A stretch of 64,000 bases of DNA, from positions 10,053 to 74,052 of the forward strand of contig CAZCZI010000034.1 of the NCBI GenBank assembly GCA_964503045.1, in the 5' to 3' direction. The position numbers were made by a program, and so were the translations under genes. Below, piece after piece: positions 44,793 through 53,613 of this stretch (positions are counted from its first letter, which is position 1; each line of letters begins with the position of its first letter). This DNA is from CAYZJR01 sp964503045 (GTDB lineage Bacteria > Cyanobacteriota > Vampirovibrionia > Obscuribacterales > Obscuribacteraceae). The notes under the pieces are model-generated. The model made no database searches. It saw nothing but the letters and a program-made list of their open reading frames with translations, and was not told the origin of the DNA.

Positions 44793-45143
44793 TTGAGCTG
44801 CAACACTCTACATGCCGACATCGAATGCCCCTTCTGCAAGGAGAAGGTGGCTTCTGGTGTCGGCTTTCGTGCAGGTTTGATTGACCAGGGTAACTATCAC
44901 TTGGGCGACAAAGTGAAGTGGGAAGGCAACCCCTGCCGTCCGAAAGTTCGGCCGCCAGGGGGGTCTTTGAAGACGATTGGTTACTTCAACTGTGACAATT
45001 TGAAGTGTTCTTCCTGGCAAGATTGCTATCCCGACGTGCAGTTAGCCTTGGTCACCGTCAAAGATGATGTTATCGTGGATGTATCAATTTATAACGGTGA
45101 AGTTGGTGAAGAGCGGTTTGCCATCCTTGAACCCAAAACATGA
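44793..45143 (+). CDS. Small zinc-ribbon-like protein
   Basis: 116 residues. Cys pairs at IECPFC and CDNLKC (plus a Cys at QDC) suggest one metal site. The middle has HLGDKVKWEGNPCRPKVRPPGG and the end is beta-rich (LALVTVKDDVIVDVSIYNGEVGEE). Start is TTG at 44793 with only an AGAA-like site, so the start is uncertain. It overlaps the next gene. No family recognised. Confidence 0.6.
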   Translation: MSCNTLHADIECPFCKEKVASGVGFRAGLIDQGNYHLGDKVKWEGNPCRPKVRPPGGSLKTIGYFNCDNLKCSSWQDCYPDVQLALVTVKDDVIVDVSIYNGEVGEERFAILEPKT

Positions 45144-46011
45144 ACAGCCCTGCTTATGTTTGATTCTATTTGTGGGCTTCGCGTTTGCTTGGCTTCCGGC
45201 TTGGTCCCGAGAGGACGAGTTTTCGCGATTGGGATTGCCGTCGACGATCGAAGTTAGCAAACCATCGGGTAAGAGCTCGAAAGTGCTTGAAGAGGCGAAT
45301 CGGGAGGTTGCCAAAAACCCGAACTCGCAGATTGGTTACATGATGCGAGGCAAATACTACCTTGATGCTCTTGAAGACGAGCTTGCAATCAAAGAATTCG
45401 ATAGAGCAATCAAAATCGACCCTAAGTATGCTCCTGCTTTCTTGCATCGGGGACTGGCATACGAACACTTGGAAAAGTACGACGAAGCCTTTAAAGACTA
45501 CGCAAAATCTGCTCAACTGAGCGCTCCGCAGACGGCGTGGATTCCTTACAAAGCCTCTGCGATTCTCCATTCCAATCTCGGGCATTATGCCGCTGCTATT
45601 GATGATTTCTCCAAAGTCTTGGATAACACCACGCAAGATCCGGTTAGCTACTTCAGAAGGGCCGAGTGCTACTTGCTTTCGAAGCAGTATGACAGCGCAG
45701 GTAAAGATGCCAGCCGGTTTTTGTTGCTTACCGGCGGCGACCACAGGGGCTACTGGGTGCGGGCGCAAGCTTACGCAGGTGCAAAGAATCCGAAAGCCGC
45801 ACTCAAGGACATCTCGGATTTGATACACGTTACCGAAGGCGAAAACCCTGATAGTTGCTTTGAAAACTTGACGCGCTATTACCAGTTTCGAGCTCGTATT
45901 CATGAACAGCTTGGCAAGAAAGATCTGGCACTCAAGGATTCGGAACGTGCACAACTGGCAGCCAAGCACGCTTTGAAGATTGCGCCATTCAAGAATCGTT
46001 CAAAGCCGTAA
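45118..46011 (+). CDS. Exported TPR-repeat protein
   Basis: About 297 residues from the TTG at 45118. A hydrophobic N-terminus (CLCLILFVGFAFAWLPAW) acts as a signal peptide, then about five TPR units (DELAIKEFDRAIKIDPKYAPAFLHRGLAYEHLEKYDEAFKD is the clearest run, with the classic W/L-G-Y-A-P pattern). The start codon is uncertain: it overlaps the preceding gene by 26 bases, and no better site is visible. Confidence 0.8.
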   Translation: MPSLNPKHEQPCLCLILFVGFAFAWLPAWSREDEFSRLGLPSTIEVSKPSGKSSKVLEEANREVAKNPNSQIGYMMRGKYYLDALEDELAIKEFDRAIKIDPKYAPAFLHRGLAYEHLEKYDEAFKDYAKSAQLSAPQTAWIPYKASAILHSNLGHYAAAIDDFSKVLDNTTQDPVSYFRRAECYLLSKQYDSAGKDASRFLLLTGGDHRGYWVRAQAYAGAKNPKAALKDISDLIHVTEGENPDSCFENLTRYYQFRARIHEQLGKKDLALKDSERAQLAAKHALKIAPFKNRSKP

Positions 46012-46084
46012 CATCTTCAAATTTGCAACTCCTTCTGGGCTATACTGATCGCCTTGTGATGGCTATTGGATAGGATCCGCCTTA

Positions 46085-47221
46085 ATGAAACCCCGCGAAT
46101 TTCTTATGATTCCTGGACCAACCCCCGTTCCTGATGCGGTTTTGGAAGCCGTGGCAAGGCACCCGATTGGACATAGAACAGCGGATTTTTCCTCATCTTT
46201 GATGGCTGCGACTGAGGGTTTGAAATGGCTCGGGCAGACAGAAAGCGATCCCCTGATTTTAACTGCATCCGGCACGGGAGCACTTGAATGCGCGGTGGCA
46301 AATACAGTTGGTGCAGGCGATAAGGTGTTGAGCCTAATTTGTGGTGTTTTTGGGGAACGGTGGGCAAAATTGTGCGAGGCTTACGGTGCGCAGGTTGAGC
46401 GCATGAATGTGGAGCCTGGAACTGCAATAGACGTCGAAGCCGTTGGCAAGCGAGTTTCCAAAGGCGATCTTCATGCAGTGACAATCACGCACAACGAAAC
46501 ATCGACGGGAGTGATCAACGACCTTCAAGCGCTATGCCGCATTGCCACTGAGAATGGCGCACTCACCCTTGTAGATGCTGTCACCAGCTTCGGTGCTTGC
46601 CATATCCCAATCGACAAGTGGGGAGTCGATGTTCTCGTAACAGGCAGTCAAAAGGCTCTCATGCTGCCACCTGGGCTGTCCATGGTCTTTCCTGGCAAAC
46701 GCGCCTGGGATGCGGCGGCCAAATGCAAGAGTCCGAGATTTTACTTCGACTTTCAAAAGTACAAGAAATCGCTGGCACAGAAGACCACGCCGTTTACGCC
46801 AAACGTCTCTCTTGTTGCCGGTCTTGAAGTGTCGCTTCGTCTGATGAAGGAAGAAGGTTTGGATGGAATTTTCGATCGTCACTGCAAGTTGCAAGCGTCT
46901 TTGAGAGCCGGACTTAAAGCGCTTGAGCTGTCACTGTTCGTGGATGACAGTGTTGCGTCTCCTACTATAACTTCCATACTTCCGCCGAAAGACATCACAG
47001 TTGACGCCATTCGAAAGAAGCTAAAAGAGCGGTTTTCGATTCTTGTGGCCGACGGGCAAGAAGAGTTGAAAGGAAAAATTTTTCGTATCGGTCACATGGG
47101 TTACGTGTTCGAGCGTGACATCCTAATGACTTTGGCTGCTCTGGAAGCCGTTCTCATCGAGCTCGGTCATTCGTGTCGAGAAGGGAAGGCCGTGGAAGCG
47201 GCAATTGCAGCGCGAAAATAG
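46085..47221 (+). CDS. Class V aminotransferase (serine/alanine-glyoxylate type)
   Basis: 378 residues. PLP Lys190 sits in TGSQKALMLPPGL. MIPGPTPVP, ASGTGALE and VDAVTSFGA are hallmarks of the serine-pyruvate/alanine-glyoxylate aminotransferase group, which includes the cyanobacterial protein once called the small hydrogenase subunit. It transfers an amino group to glyoxylate or pyruvate. The final 15 residues extend beyond the usual end. Converges on the next gene with 6 bases between the stops. Confidence 0.93.
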   Translation: MKPREFLMIPGPTPVPDAVLEAVARHPIGHRTADFSSSLMAATEGLKWLGQTESDPLILTASGTGALECAVANTVGAGDKVLSLICGVFGERWAKLCEAYGAQVERMNVEPGTAIDVEAVGKRVSKGDLHAVTITHNETSTGVINDLQALCRIATENGALTLVDAVTSFGACHIPIDKWGVDVLVTGSQKALMLPPGLSMVFPGKRAWDAAAKCKSPRFYFDFQKYKKSLAQKTTPFTPNVSLVAGLEVSLRLMKEEGLDGIFDRHCKLQASLRAGLKALELSLFVDDSVASPTITSILPPKDITVDAIRKKLKERFSILVADGQEELKGKIFRIGHMGYVFERDILMTLAALEAVLIELGHSCREGKAVEAAIAARK

Positions 47222-47227
47222 AAGTGA

Positions 47228-48052
47228 CTACTTCTGTTTCTCTACTCGTTTTCTACCGCCTGAAAGCATGAGATCGAGCACGTCTTGATCGCCTTCACCG
47301 ACATTTACTTGTTCTGCTTGGTTGACTAACTTCAGACCTTTTGGCAGAGAAAATTCCGATAGAGGCACCTGTACCGATTTGCACTTGAATGTCTTGAGGT
47401 GATGCTTTTCTTCGTCATCCATGTCGAAGTATGTGCATTCAATCGGAATCCCTTTGGTCAGGGGAACTTCGACAACTTTCGATGCAGGTAGAAAAATTGC
47501 AGGTGGTATACTCAGGCTGCTTGTCGACGCGAAGTGCATGCGGCTCACGGCAGAGCCTGCGCACTCGTTAGCTGCTCGAACTTTGAGTTGCTGTGTGCGA
47601 AAAGACTCCGGTGACTCGTACCAGTCTGTCTTGACGCCTTCAATTGTCTTTGTTGTTTTCTTTATAAGCGGAACATCTGTGATCGAAATCCCGCTCACTA
47701 AAGACATGGGGCGGACGAGTGAACGATAGGACGCAACTTTGACTATGCAATATTTGCCGGTCTTGACGTTGAAAATCGACATCGCTGTGAACGGCGGCAA
47801 GCAGAGAAAGTTAAGTCCTGATTTGAGGTATGTCATTCGGAAGCCGCCAGGAGCGATCAAAGCGCGTACATCACCGTAGACACGGCTGTATTGATCGATG
47901 CTCCAAGCTTTTACTTTTGTTTGAGTGGTCGTTGTTGGTTGCGCCTGAGACTTTTTGGGTTGTGACAGTGCTGCATTTGAAATTGAGACAACGAAAAGAG
48001 CCGCCAATAGCAAGTTTGCGCTCTTTTGCAGTCGATGCAGAGGCGATTTCAT
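47228..48052 (-). CDS. Secreted protein of unknown function
   Basis: 274 residues. A signal peptide (LLLAALFVVSISNAALS) is followed by a Thr/Gln-rich stretch, then a beta-rich domain with few Cys (LNFLCLPPFTAMSIFNV, TGKYCIVKV). No family recognised. The ATG at 48052 has GGAG six bases upstream, which decides it against the ATG at 48064 and 48100. Confidence 0.75.
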   Translation of the reverse strand: MKSPLHRLQKSANLLLAALFVVSISNAALSQPKKSQAQPTTTTQTKVKAWSIDQYSRVYGDVRALIAPGGFRMTYLKSGLNFLCLPPFTAMSIFNVKTGKYCIVKVASYRSLVRPMSLVSGISITDVPLIKKTTKTIEGVKTDWYESPESFRTQQLKVRAANECAGSAVSRMHFASTSSLSIPPAIFLPASKVVEVPLTKGIPIECTYFDMDDEEKHHLKTFKCKSVQVPLSEFSLPKGLKLVNQAEQVNVGEGDQDVLDLMLSGGRKRVEKQK

Positions 48053-48237
48053 TGACGTCTCCATTGGTGTTCGAAAGGCGAACGGGACAGTATGTTCCAT
48101 TTCAACACAAAAAGGGAAGTGAGGGCTTTCAGTGGTGATCTTGCGTATATGTTTTGGTTAATCCGGTTTCACAAAACGGTTTTCATAAGAGAAATTCTGT
48201 TATTAAATTCCTGTTGAGATCTCGATGGAAGTTAGTT

Positions 48238-49263
48238 ATGGACAGCAATTCCGTGGGTCGCAAGTCTGGTAGGGCAATGGCGAAGAAGAGTTCGCTTGGT
48301 GCTTGCCTGGTCTTGGCGGTTGGAATCGGGCTGTCTCAAACTGTTCCCGCCCAGGCCTACAACTGGGCCTATTCCCCGTTTTATTGGGGAACTGCGGCCC
48401 TATCGTCAATGCGATATCTGTTTCCTGTGTTTGGTGCACCGTACAATGCCAACCCCATGTACTCGGCAGCGAGCATGTTTCGAACGGTCGGACGCGGCGC
48501 CACAATGCTTCCGCCATACCGATATCCCTATCAGTTGGAGCAGTACCAGGACGAAGAACCGCTCCAAGACCCGCGCGATCGCGTACGCCCTGCCCGCAGC
48601 GGTCCTGATGGCGTCGACGAAATTAGCTATGCAGGATGGCGTCCTTCTACGATTCCGGCTCCGCAGCTCGGTTCTGTTTCGCAGCCTTTGTATCCGGGAT
48701 ACACAGGACAGCCGCTGACTCCGCAAGGAATGGCACCGCAAGGCGTCGCACCACAGGGCGCGCCCATTGCGTATGGCATGCCGCAAGTTGTTCCACAGTC
48801 TCAAATGCCACAGGCGGCCGGATCTCCGCAGGCCTATCTGCAACAGCCCGCGCAACCAGTTATGATCGGCGAGCAGGTCTCCGCCAAACTCGAGCCACCA
48901 ACAGCTCCACCGGCAAATCCGCATTTGCTTTCACCGGCGCCGGCTCCATTGCCGGGTTCTCCCGCACCACTTGCTGCGGCGTTCATCAATCACGTCAATA
49001 CCAAATTCGGTGGCAATATCTCAGAGGCCCTGTTCGATCCGGAGACCAGATCTTGGGCTCGGGTCTTGGGTTTGGTCAACCATGATGATATGTTCCACGC
49101 TGATCTAACCGACGATAGAATAACCGTCATTTCCAAAATCTTCCAAGACCCTCATCTCGACCCGCTCAGCAAGCTAGACGCGACAAGAATTCTATTGCGC
49201 AAACAGAACGAGTCGATTCAAGTTGCCGATACAGGCAAGACAAAGAAAAAGAAAAACAAGTAG
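48238..49263 (+). CDS. Secreted Pro/Gln-rich protein
   Basis: 341 residues. A long basic N-terminus and signal peptide cleave after AQA-YN (about residue 43). The mature protein has Tyr/Trp-rich patches (YNWAYSPFYWGTA, PYRYPYQLEQYQ), short Pro-Gln-Gly repeats (PQGMAPQGVAPQGAP), a disordered Pro/Ala linker, then a compact 80-residue C-terminal helical domain (about 260-335) ending in a lysine-rich tail. It looks like a surface or matrix protein. Function unknown. Confidence 0.75.
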   Translation: MDSNSVGRKSGRAMAKKSSLGACLVLAVGIGLSQTVPAQAYNWAYSPFYWGTAALSSMRYLFPVFGAPYNANPMYSAASMFRTVGRGATMLPPYRYPYQLEQYQDEEPLQDPRDRVRPARSGPDGVDEISYAGWRPSTIPAPQLGSVSQPLYPGYTGQPLTPQGMAPQGVAPQGAPIAYGMPQVVPQSQMPQAAGSPQAYLQQPAQPVMIGEQVSAKLEPPTAPPANPHLLSPAPAPLPGSPAPLAAAFINHVNTKFGGNISEALFDPETRSWARVLGLVNHDDMFHADLTDDRITVISKIFQDPHLDPLSKLDATRILLRKQNESIQVADTGKTKKKKNK

Positions 49264-49602
49264 ACCAGGCCACGTTGGGTGTGAAATTCAGCAAGGCGCG
49301 CTAGTTGCGCTAGTCTGAAGTACCTAATAACTCCTTATCCGAATGACAACTTTCGCGTTTCTCGCGTGTGAATCGTGCATGAATAGAGGCTTTCGGCGGC
49401 GGGACTCTGCTTTGTAGGTTTCGCGCCTGAAGTGGTCGAGGGCGGGTTCGATTGAATGTGCATGCACCCGTTTCATAGGCTACGCGCACACATATTTGTT
49501 TTCGCATCTGGAGTAACACTCATCAGGCAGTAAGTTTCTTAATTTCCACGGATCATTGTTTCTGATTTCACTTCTGCATCGATGCAGTCGAGGAGAATCG
49601 CG
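49264..49602. other. Intergenic region before the poly-gamma-glutamate hydrolase-like gene
   Basis: About 340 bases without a gene. Open frames lack ribosome binding sites. No clear terminator beyond weak GC stems (GCGC/GCGC near 49300). Confidence 0.35.
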
Positions 49603-50289
49603 ATGAAACCGCGCGACTATTACAGCGATCTCGACAGCTTGAAAAAGGAGCTAGTCAGAAATCGCGATTATCGAATTCGCTGGTGCAACAGGCGAAGCAA
49701 AATCACGGTGATCGCACCTCACGGTGGATATATCGAGAGTGGAACGTCGGCCATCGCAAAAGCAGTTGCGGGGCGGCAGTACAACTTCTTCGATTTCCAG
49801 GGGCTGAGGCGAGAGAGAGTGATGGAGCTCCATGTTACAGCGACTCGTTTCCGTGACCCGGTTCTTACTGAGCTTTTGGAGGCAAGCGTCACCGCTGTCT
49901 CTATTCACAGCATGGGTGAGGAAGGCGACTTGACGATTTGGCTTGGCGGGCTCAATCGCGAGCTCAAAGAGCGCATTCGGCTGTCGCTTGTGGCGCACGG
50001 GTTTCTTGTCAATCCGGACAGTCCAAAGTACCGCGGAGAGCACCCGAACAATGTGGTCAATCTTCCTGCGTGCAAGGGTGTTCAGATCGAACTTCCAGGC
50101 AAGTTGATTGCCTCGATGTTCAAGGGCAACCGGTTGTACTCGACGAAGGGGCGTTGCTCCAAAACTACGGAGGTGTTCGATCGGTTTGTCAAAGCGATAC
50201 GAGAACCTCTGGCAGCAAGCGGCGATTTGCAACTAAAATGCCAACGCGAATCTAACGATTCAGGGCGCTTGGCGCAATCCGGCAAATAG
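49603..50289 (+). CDS. Poly-gamma-glutamate hydrolase-like zinc peptidase
   Basis: 228 residues. VIAPHGGYIESGTSAIAKAV and the FFDFQGL stretch match the phage PghP/YmaC-type poly-gamma-glutamate hydrolase family, whose zinc site uses the His and Glu of HGG-x-IE and a later His. In phages it degrades host capsule; in bacteria it may trim glutamate-containing polymers or peptidoglycan-linked peptides. The usual family length is about 200; the C-terminal 30 residues are a polar tail. The ATG at 49603 has AGGAG eight bases upstream. No signal peptide. The HD gene follows 12 bases later. Confidence 0.82.
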   Translation: MKPRDYYSDLDSLKKELVRNRDYRIRWCNRRSKITVIAPHGGYIESGTSAIAKAVAGRQYNFFDFQGLRRERVMELHVTATRFRDPVLTELLEASVTAVSIHSMGEEGDLTIWLGGLNRELKERIRLSLVAHGFLVNPDSPKYRGEHPNNVVNLPACKGVQIELPGKLIASMFKGNRLYSTKGRCSKTTEVFDRFVKAIREPLAASGDLQLKCQRESNDSGRLAQSGK

Positions 50290-50301
50290 GCGGAGTCAAA
50301 A

Positions 50302-50937
50302 ATGTCGAAAGCAAAACGATATTGGCTTCAGCTCATGAATGAGCTGAGTGTTCCGCCTGTTGTGGCGAGCAAGCGCTGGCGAGAGCTGGAGCTGCTTTAC
50401 CGCGCGGACGGACGTTTTTACCATACGTTAAGACACGTCACGCACTTTCTCGATTGTCTTGCGCGTCTAAGCCCGTCTGGTTTAACTTCGCCTGCCATGC
50501 GGCTGGCGGCGTTTTATCACGACGCGATTTACGATGCCAAAAGAAAAGACAACGAAGAGTCGAGCGCAAAGTTGATGGTGGAGTTCGGCTTGGAAGCCGG
50601 GATTGCACAAAGTGTCATTCGTGACGCTCAAGCGTTGATTTTGGCGACGCGCAAACACAAAGTTTTGCGCGGCCGGCTCAACGAGGACAGCAAGCTCTTT
50701 CTCGACTGCGATTTGATGATTCTTGCGGCGTCACCTTCTGCGTACGATCGGTACGCGGCGAATGTGCGCCTCGAGTACTCTCACATCGCAACTCGTGATT
50801 TCAAGGCTGGCCGTGCCGATTTTATGGCGAGGTTTCTCGAGCGCAAGCGCATCTTCATGTCCGACGCTGTGCATCGGCAGTTCGAAGGTGCCGCCAGGAA
50901 GAACCTGAAGCGCGAGCTTACGAGGCTTAGAGCCTGA
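50302..50937 (+). CDS. HD-domain metal-dependent phosphohydrolase
   Basis: 211 residues. FYHTLRHVTHFLD supplies the first His; FYHDAIYD is the HD motif, and the DCDLMILAAS Asp the last ligand. It belongs to a group once misnamed after a glutamate-receptor subunit; substrate unknown. Twelve bases from the preceding hydrolase gene, probably one operon. A strong terminator follows. Confidence 0.9.
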   Translation: MSKAKRYWLQLMNELSVPPVVASKRWRELELLYRADGRFYHTLRHVTHFLDCLARLSPSGLTSPAMRLAAFYHDAIYDAKRKDNEESSAKLMVEFGLEAGIAQSVIRDAQALILATRKHKVLRGRLNEDSKLFLDCDLMILAASPSAYDRYAANVRLEYSHIATRDFKAGRADFMARFLERKRIFMSDAVHRQFEGAARKNLKRELTRLRA

Positions 50938-50953
50938 GTTTCATTCTCAACGA

Positions 50954-51026
50954 CGCAAAGACCGGATGGTGTGCGTGAATGCACCGCGGTGCAAAACTGG
51001 CATGCCATCTCGGTCTTTGCGTTTTT
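50954..51026 (+). terminator. Long terminator after the HD gene
   Basis: A stem CGCAAAGACCG-GATGG / CCATCT-CGGTCTTTGCG (16 pairs, one bulge) with GCACCGCGGTGC palindrome in its loop, then TTTTT at 51022-51026. Confidence 0.88.
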
Positions 51027-51235
51027 GTGCTTGTAACACTATCATCAATAGTAGGCGATTGAATGAAAAAATACTGAAAAGGCGAAGCAGCGAAAACACC
51101 CAACTCCAATTGGGAGGATGTTCTCGCTGCTTCCCAAGTCTTGAACGCAACTACCTCTTTGTTCGTTTTTTGGGAATCATTGCAGCGGGTAGTGAATCGG
51201 CTGCACGTGTTGCGTTGCGTGTGGCGACTGCGGTA

Positions 51236-51583
51236 TCAGAACCGGAAAAGGTGATGCAGTCGACCGAAGATTCCGACCGTGTCCGGGTGTTCGTTGCCCA
51301 GGTGACGTTCGAGAATGGTGAGAGCTTTGACGAAGTTCTCGCGGGCCTCCAGGGGTTTACCCATCTCTTCCTGCAAGCAAGCCAAGTCGGACAGCGCGTA
51401 GCCGTAGACCTGGTGGTTCTCGCCCAGATGTTGTTTGGCGAGATGCGTGGCTTCAAGCAGGAAGTTCTCCGCTTCATCGAGCTGCTTCCAGCGCCTGTGT
51501 TCTGCACCTCGTTTGATGAGGTCAGCCACTTGCGGCAGGATCAGATCCGATTCGGCAGAAGTGTGGGTGAGTTCTTGGTTCAT
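51236..51583 (-). CDS. Short TPR-repeat protein
   Basis: 115 residues. Two kinesin light-chain-type TPR units (LDEAENFLLEATHLAKQHLG and LEARENFVKALTILERHLG) with the H-PDT signature of the family. No signal peptide. AAGGAA seven bases before the ATG decides 51583. Function: protein interaction, partner unknown. Confidence 0.85.
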   Translation of the reverse strand: MNQELTHTSAESDLILPQVADLIKRGAEHRRWKQLDEAENFLLEATHLAKQHLGENHQVYGYALSDLACLQEEMGKPLEARENFVKALTILERHLGNEHPDTVGIFGRLHHLFRF

Positions 51584-51620
51584 GCAATGTTCCTTGGTTA
51601 TCGGAGGGGATAGCGACTCA

Positions 51621-51646
51621 GTTTGCCCAGTCGGGCTCGGGCAAAC
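51621..51646 (-). terminator. Hairpin between two small minus-strand genes
   Basis: An 8-bp perfect stem (GTTTGCCC/GGGCAAAC). The neighbouring words GGCAAACCGA occur twice (51640-51670). Confidence 0.45.
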
Positions 51647-51730
51647 CGAACCAAGCTGTGGCAAACCGAGTCACGCTCAAATTAACCGCAAAAAGGAATG
51701 GCAATGAAATTGCAGCCCCTGTAGATAAAG

Positions 51731-51958
51731 CTAGCGCCTGAATTTTCCCCGTTTTGCGGTGCGACCCAATGGAGGCTGGACCTTCTTTTTCGGGCGCGGT
51801 GTCGAGGCGTGCTGAGAAAGCACGAAACCGGCGAACTCCTTAAGGTCTTCGCGATCTTCGGCAGTCAACTCATCGAGAGGAGTGACGACCGTTATGCCAC
51901 CTTTTTTGGAGGGGCGAATGATGCCGCGGGACAAAAGGCGTGTGTCGACCTGAATCAT
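51731..51958 (-). CDS. Small basic protein, 75 residues
   Basis: Starts at the ATG 51958 (GGGAG ten bases upstream). The first half is compact (QVDTRLLSRGIIRPSKKGGITVV, ELTAEDREDLKEFAGFVLS) and the last 25 residues are Lys/Arg/Pro-rich, fitting a nucleic-acid contact. Family not recognised. A longer frame to 52252 has no support. Confidence 0.6.
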   Translation of the reverse strand: MIQVDTRLLSRGIIRPSKKGGITVVTPLDELTAEDREDLKEFAGFVLSQHASTPRPKKKVQPPLGRTAKRGKFRR

Positions 51959-52626
51959 GTAGTTGCTCTCCCTTTTGGTGTTGTCGTTCGCTACACCGAT
52001 TGATTGCACTGTACTTTGCTCTCTCGTTCTTTTGGTCTTCTCGCCGTATTCGTTGATCGGTAGATCTGTGCTGCAGTCCAGCACGACAGCACGAAGCTGA
52101 GGGTGGAAAGCTGCGGGAGCACGCGCTGTATTGGTTTGGTGGAGATGACCTGAAGAGACAAGAAAAACTGAGAACGCCCTATTACTACTCGATCGCGCGC
52201 GCGCGCGTGAGAAAAGAAATGTGTACTGGCGTTGCTTAGCATGCTGAAACAATTCAATTTTTTGATTTCACATATAGAATGCAAATAGTGCAACAGCTGA
52301 CGGTTTCCGGCATTGCCCCGGTGCCTTCTGTCGCAAATCTCAAGTAGGAAGTCGCACTTGGTGTAATCGAATATGTTTAAGAGATCCTGTAGAAGCTTGC
52401 CTAGCGCGCTTCTGCGAGGTTGGCTGATATGTTTCGTGGCGGTCTGAGTCTTGATGCGATGTGAAATAGTAGAAAACCAATTTTTTAAGGTGGATCGGAA
52501 ACGCCTATACAAGGCGTTTCCAATCAGCAGAACTTTAGTACTTCGGCATGAACGGATGTTCACTCAGGCCGAGGGCGGCCACAATTGGCCGCCCTATGGT
52601 TGTTGCTTTGTGACTCTCGCACAGCG
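51959..52626. other. 668-base gene-free region with alternating CG tract and two perfect hairpins
   Basis: Contains a 16-base alternating CG/TG tract at 52194-52209, which can adopt Z-form. A 10-bp perfect hairpin lies at 52497-52521 (GGAAACGCCT/AGGCGTTTCC, loop ATACA) and another at 52572-52595 (AGGGCGGCCA/TGGCCGCCCT, loop CAAT). The last lies 31 bases after the MxaA-like stop and probably ends the VWA operon; the first may be a second terminator (its minus-strand downstream has TTAAAAAATT). No gene is supported here. Confidence 0.6.
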
Positions 52627-53586
52627 CTATGGCTTTGCGATGTCCTGATTCGACTCTGCCGTCGAGGCTTCTTGTGCTTGACTCTTGCGGCTTGGTCGAA
52701 TGCTGTCCAAGACTTGATCGAGCTCCACCAGCTTCTCTGAATCCGGAGTAGTACCGGTCCAGAGTGCACTTTCTACGACTTCGAGAACGCGTGCAACCTG
52801 CTGGTTGAGCGGGTCGCCAGTGGCAATCAAGTCGTCTATCGACGCACTCGGTGCTTTGAAGAAAAAGCGCAGAGCAGCAGCGATAGTGCGCAGGGTTTGC
52901 GGGTCGCGATCGCCGTCGAGCAAAAGTCGCCACGATTGGTCGATTTCCATCCATGGATCGAGAGGGACGGCAGCATTTTGTTTACGTGCTTTCGGTCTGC
53001 GGATGATCACACCGACACTGAATATGGTGCCGACCAAACCGGTGGAAAGCAGTGTGAAGGTCCAGACGGCATGAAAGCCATGCATGGCCTCCATGCGAGG
53101 ATCTTCAGGGTGTCGCTTGCGGCCGTCGAAAGTCTTGGATGTGTACACTTCCAGTGTTTCAACCGGCAGCTTCTGCCATTTTCCTCCCTCGACGCGGTAA
53201 GAGACGTTGACGGTTGCGCTCCACTTCGGCATGTAAACCATGCTCTGGAGCTTCATCTCCACGCGAACGTACGTCAGCCCGTCCTCGCCGTTTTGCTTGG
53301 TGATGCGGCTCTCCACCAGGTTGAGGTCGCCCTGGATGGAGAGATTTTGCGCATCAATGGTGGTGCCTGGTGGCACCTTGAAGCTGATGGTTATCGGCAC
53401 AAGATTTCCGGTGCGCCAGCCGAAATCACGGTCCTCGTATTCGACGACGTATGCCGGTCGATCTCCTTTGAGATCAGGGAAGCCCGGCCACTCTTTCGGG
53501 TTGCTCAGCGCCATTGCCGCAACGATGACCACGGCAACGATACCGGCGCCAGCGGTAACAACCAGCGCCCTTCTAAGCATCTTCAT
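52627..53586 (-). CDS. MxaA/BatD-like membrane protein of a VWA cluster
   Basis: 319 residues. An N-terminal membrane helix (8-28) is followed by an extracytoplasmic beta-sandwich (about 45-165, Ig-like: PITISFKVPPGTTIDAQNL, WSATVNVSYRVEGG), a second membrane helix (about 178-200, WTFTLLSTGLVGTIFSVGVII) and a cytoplasmic helical domain. This layout matches MxaA of methanol-oxidation clusters and BatD of Bat clusters, thought to help calcium insertion or chaperone complexes. It follows the second VWA gene by 27 bases with AAGGAGAAACC before the ATG. The exact family is inference from context. Confidence 0.68.
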   Translation of the reverse strand: MKMLRRALVVTAGAGIVAVVIVAAMALSNPKEWPGFPDLKGDRPAYVVEYEDRDFGWRTGNLVPITISFKVPPGTTIDAQNLSIQGDLNLVESRITKQNGEDGLTYVRVEMKLQSMVYMPKWSATVNVSYRVEGGKWQKLPVETLEVYTSKTFDGRKRHPEDPRMEAMHGFHAVWTFTLLSTGLVGTIFSVGVIIRRPKARKQNAAVPLDPWMEIDQSWRLLLDGDRDPQTLRTIAAALRFFFKAPSASIDDLIATGDPLNQQVARVLEVVESALWTGTTPDSEKLVELDQVLDSIRPSRKSQAQEASTAESNQDIAKP

Positions 53587-53613
53587 TGGTTTCTCCTTAA
53601 AGAAACTGACTGA

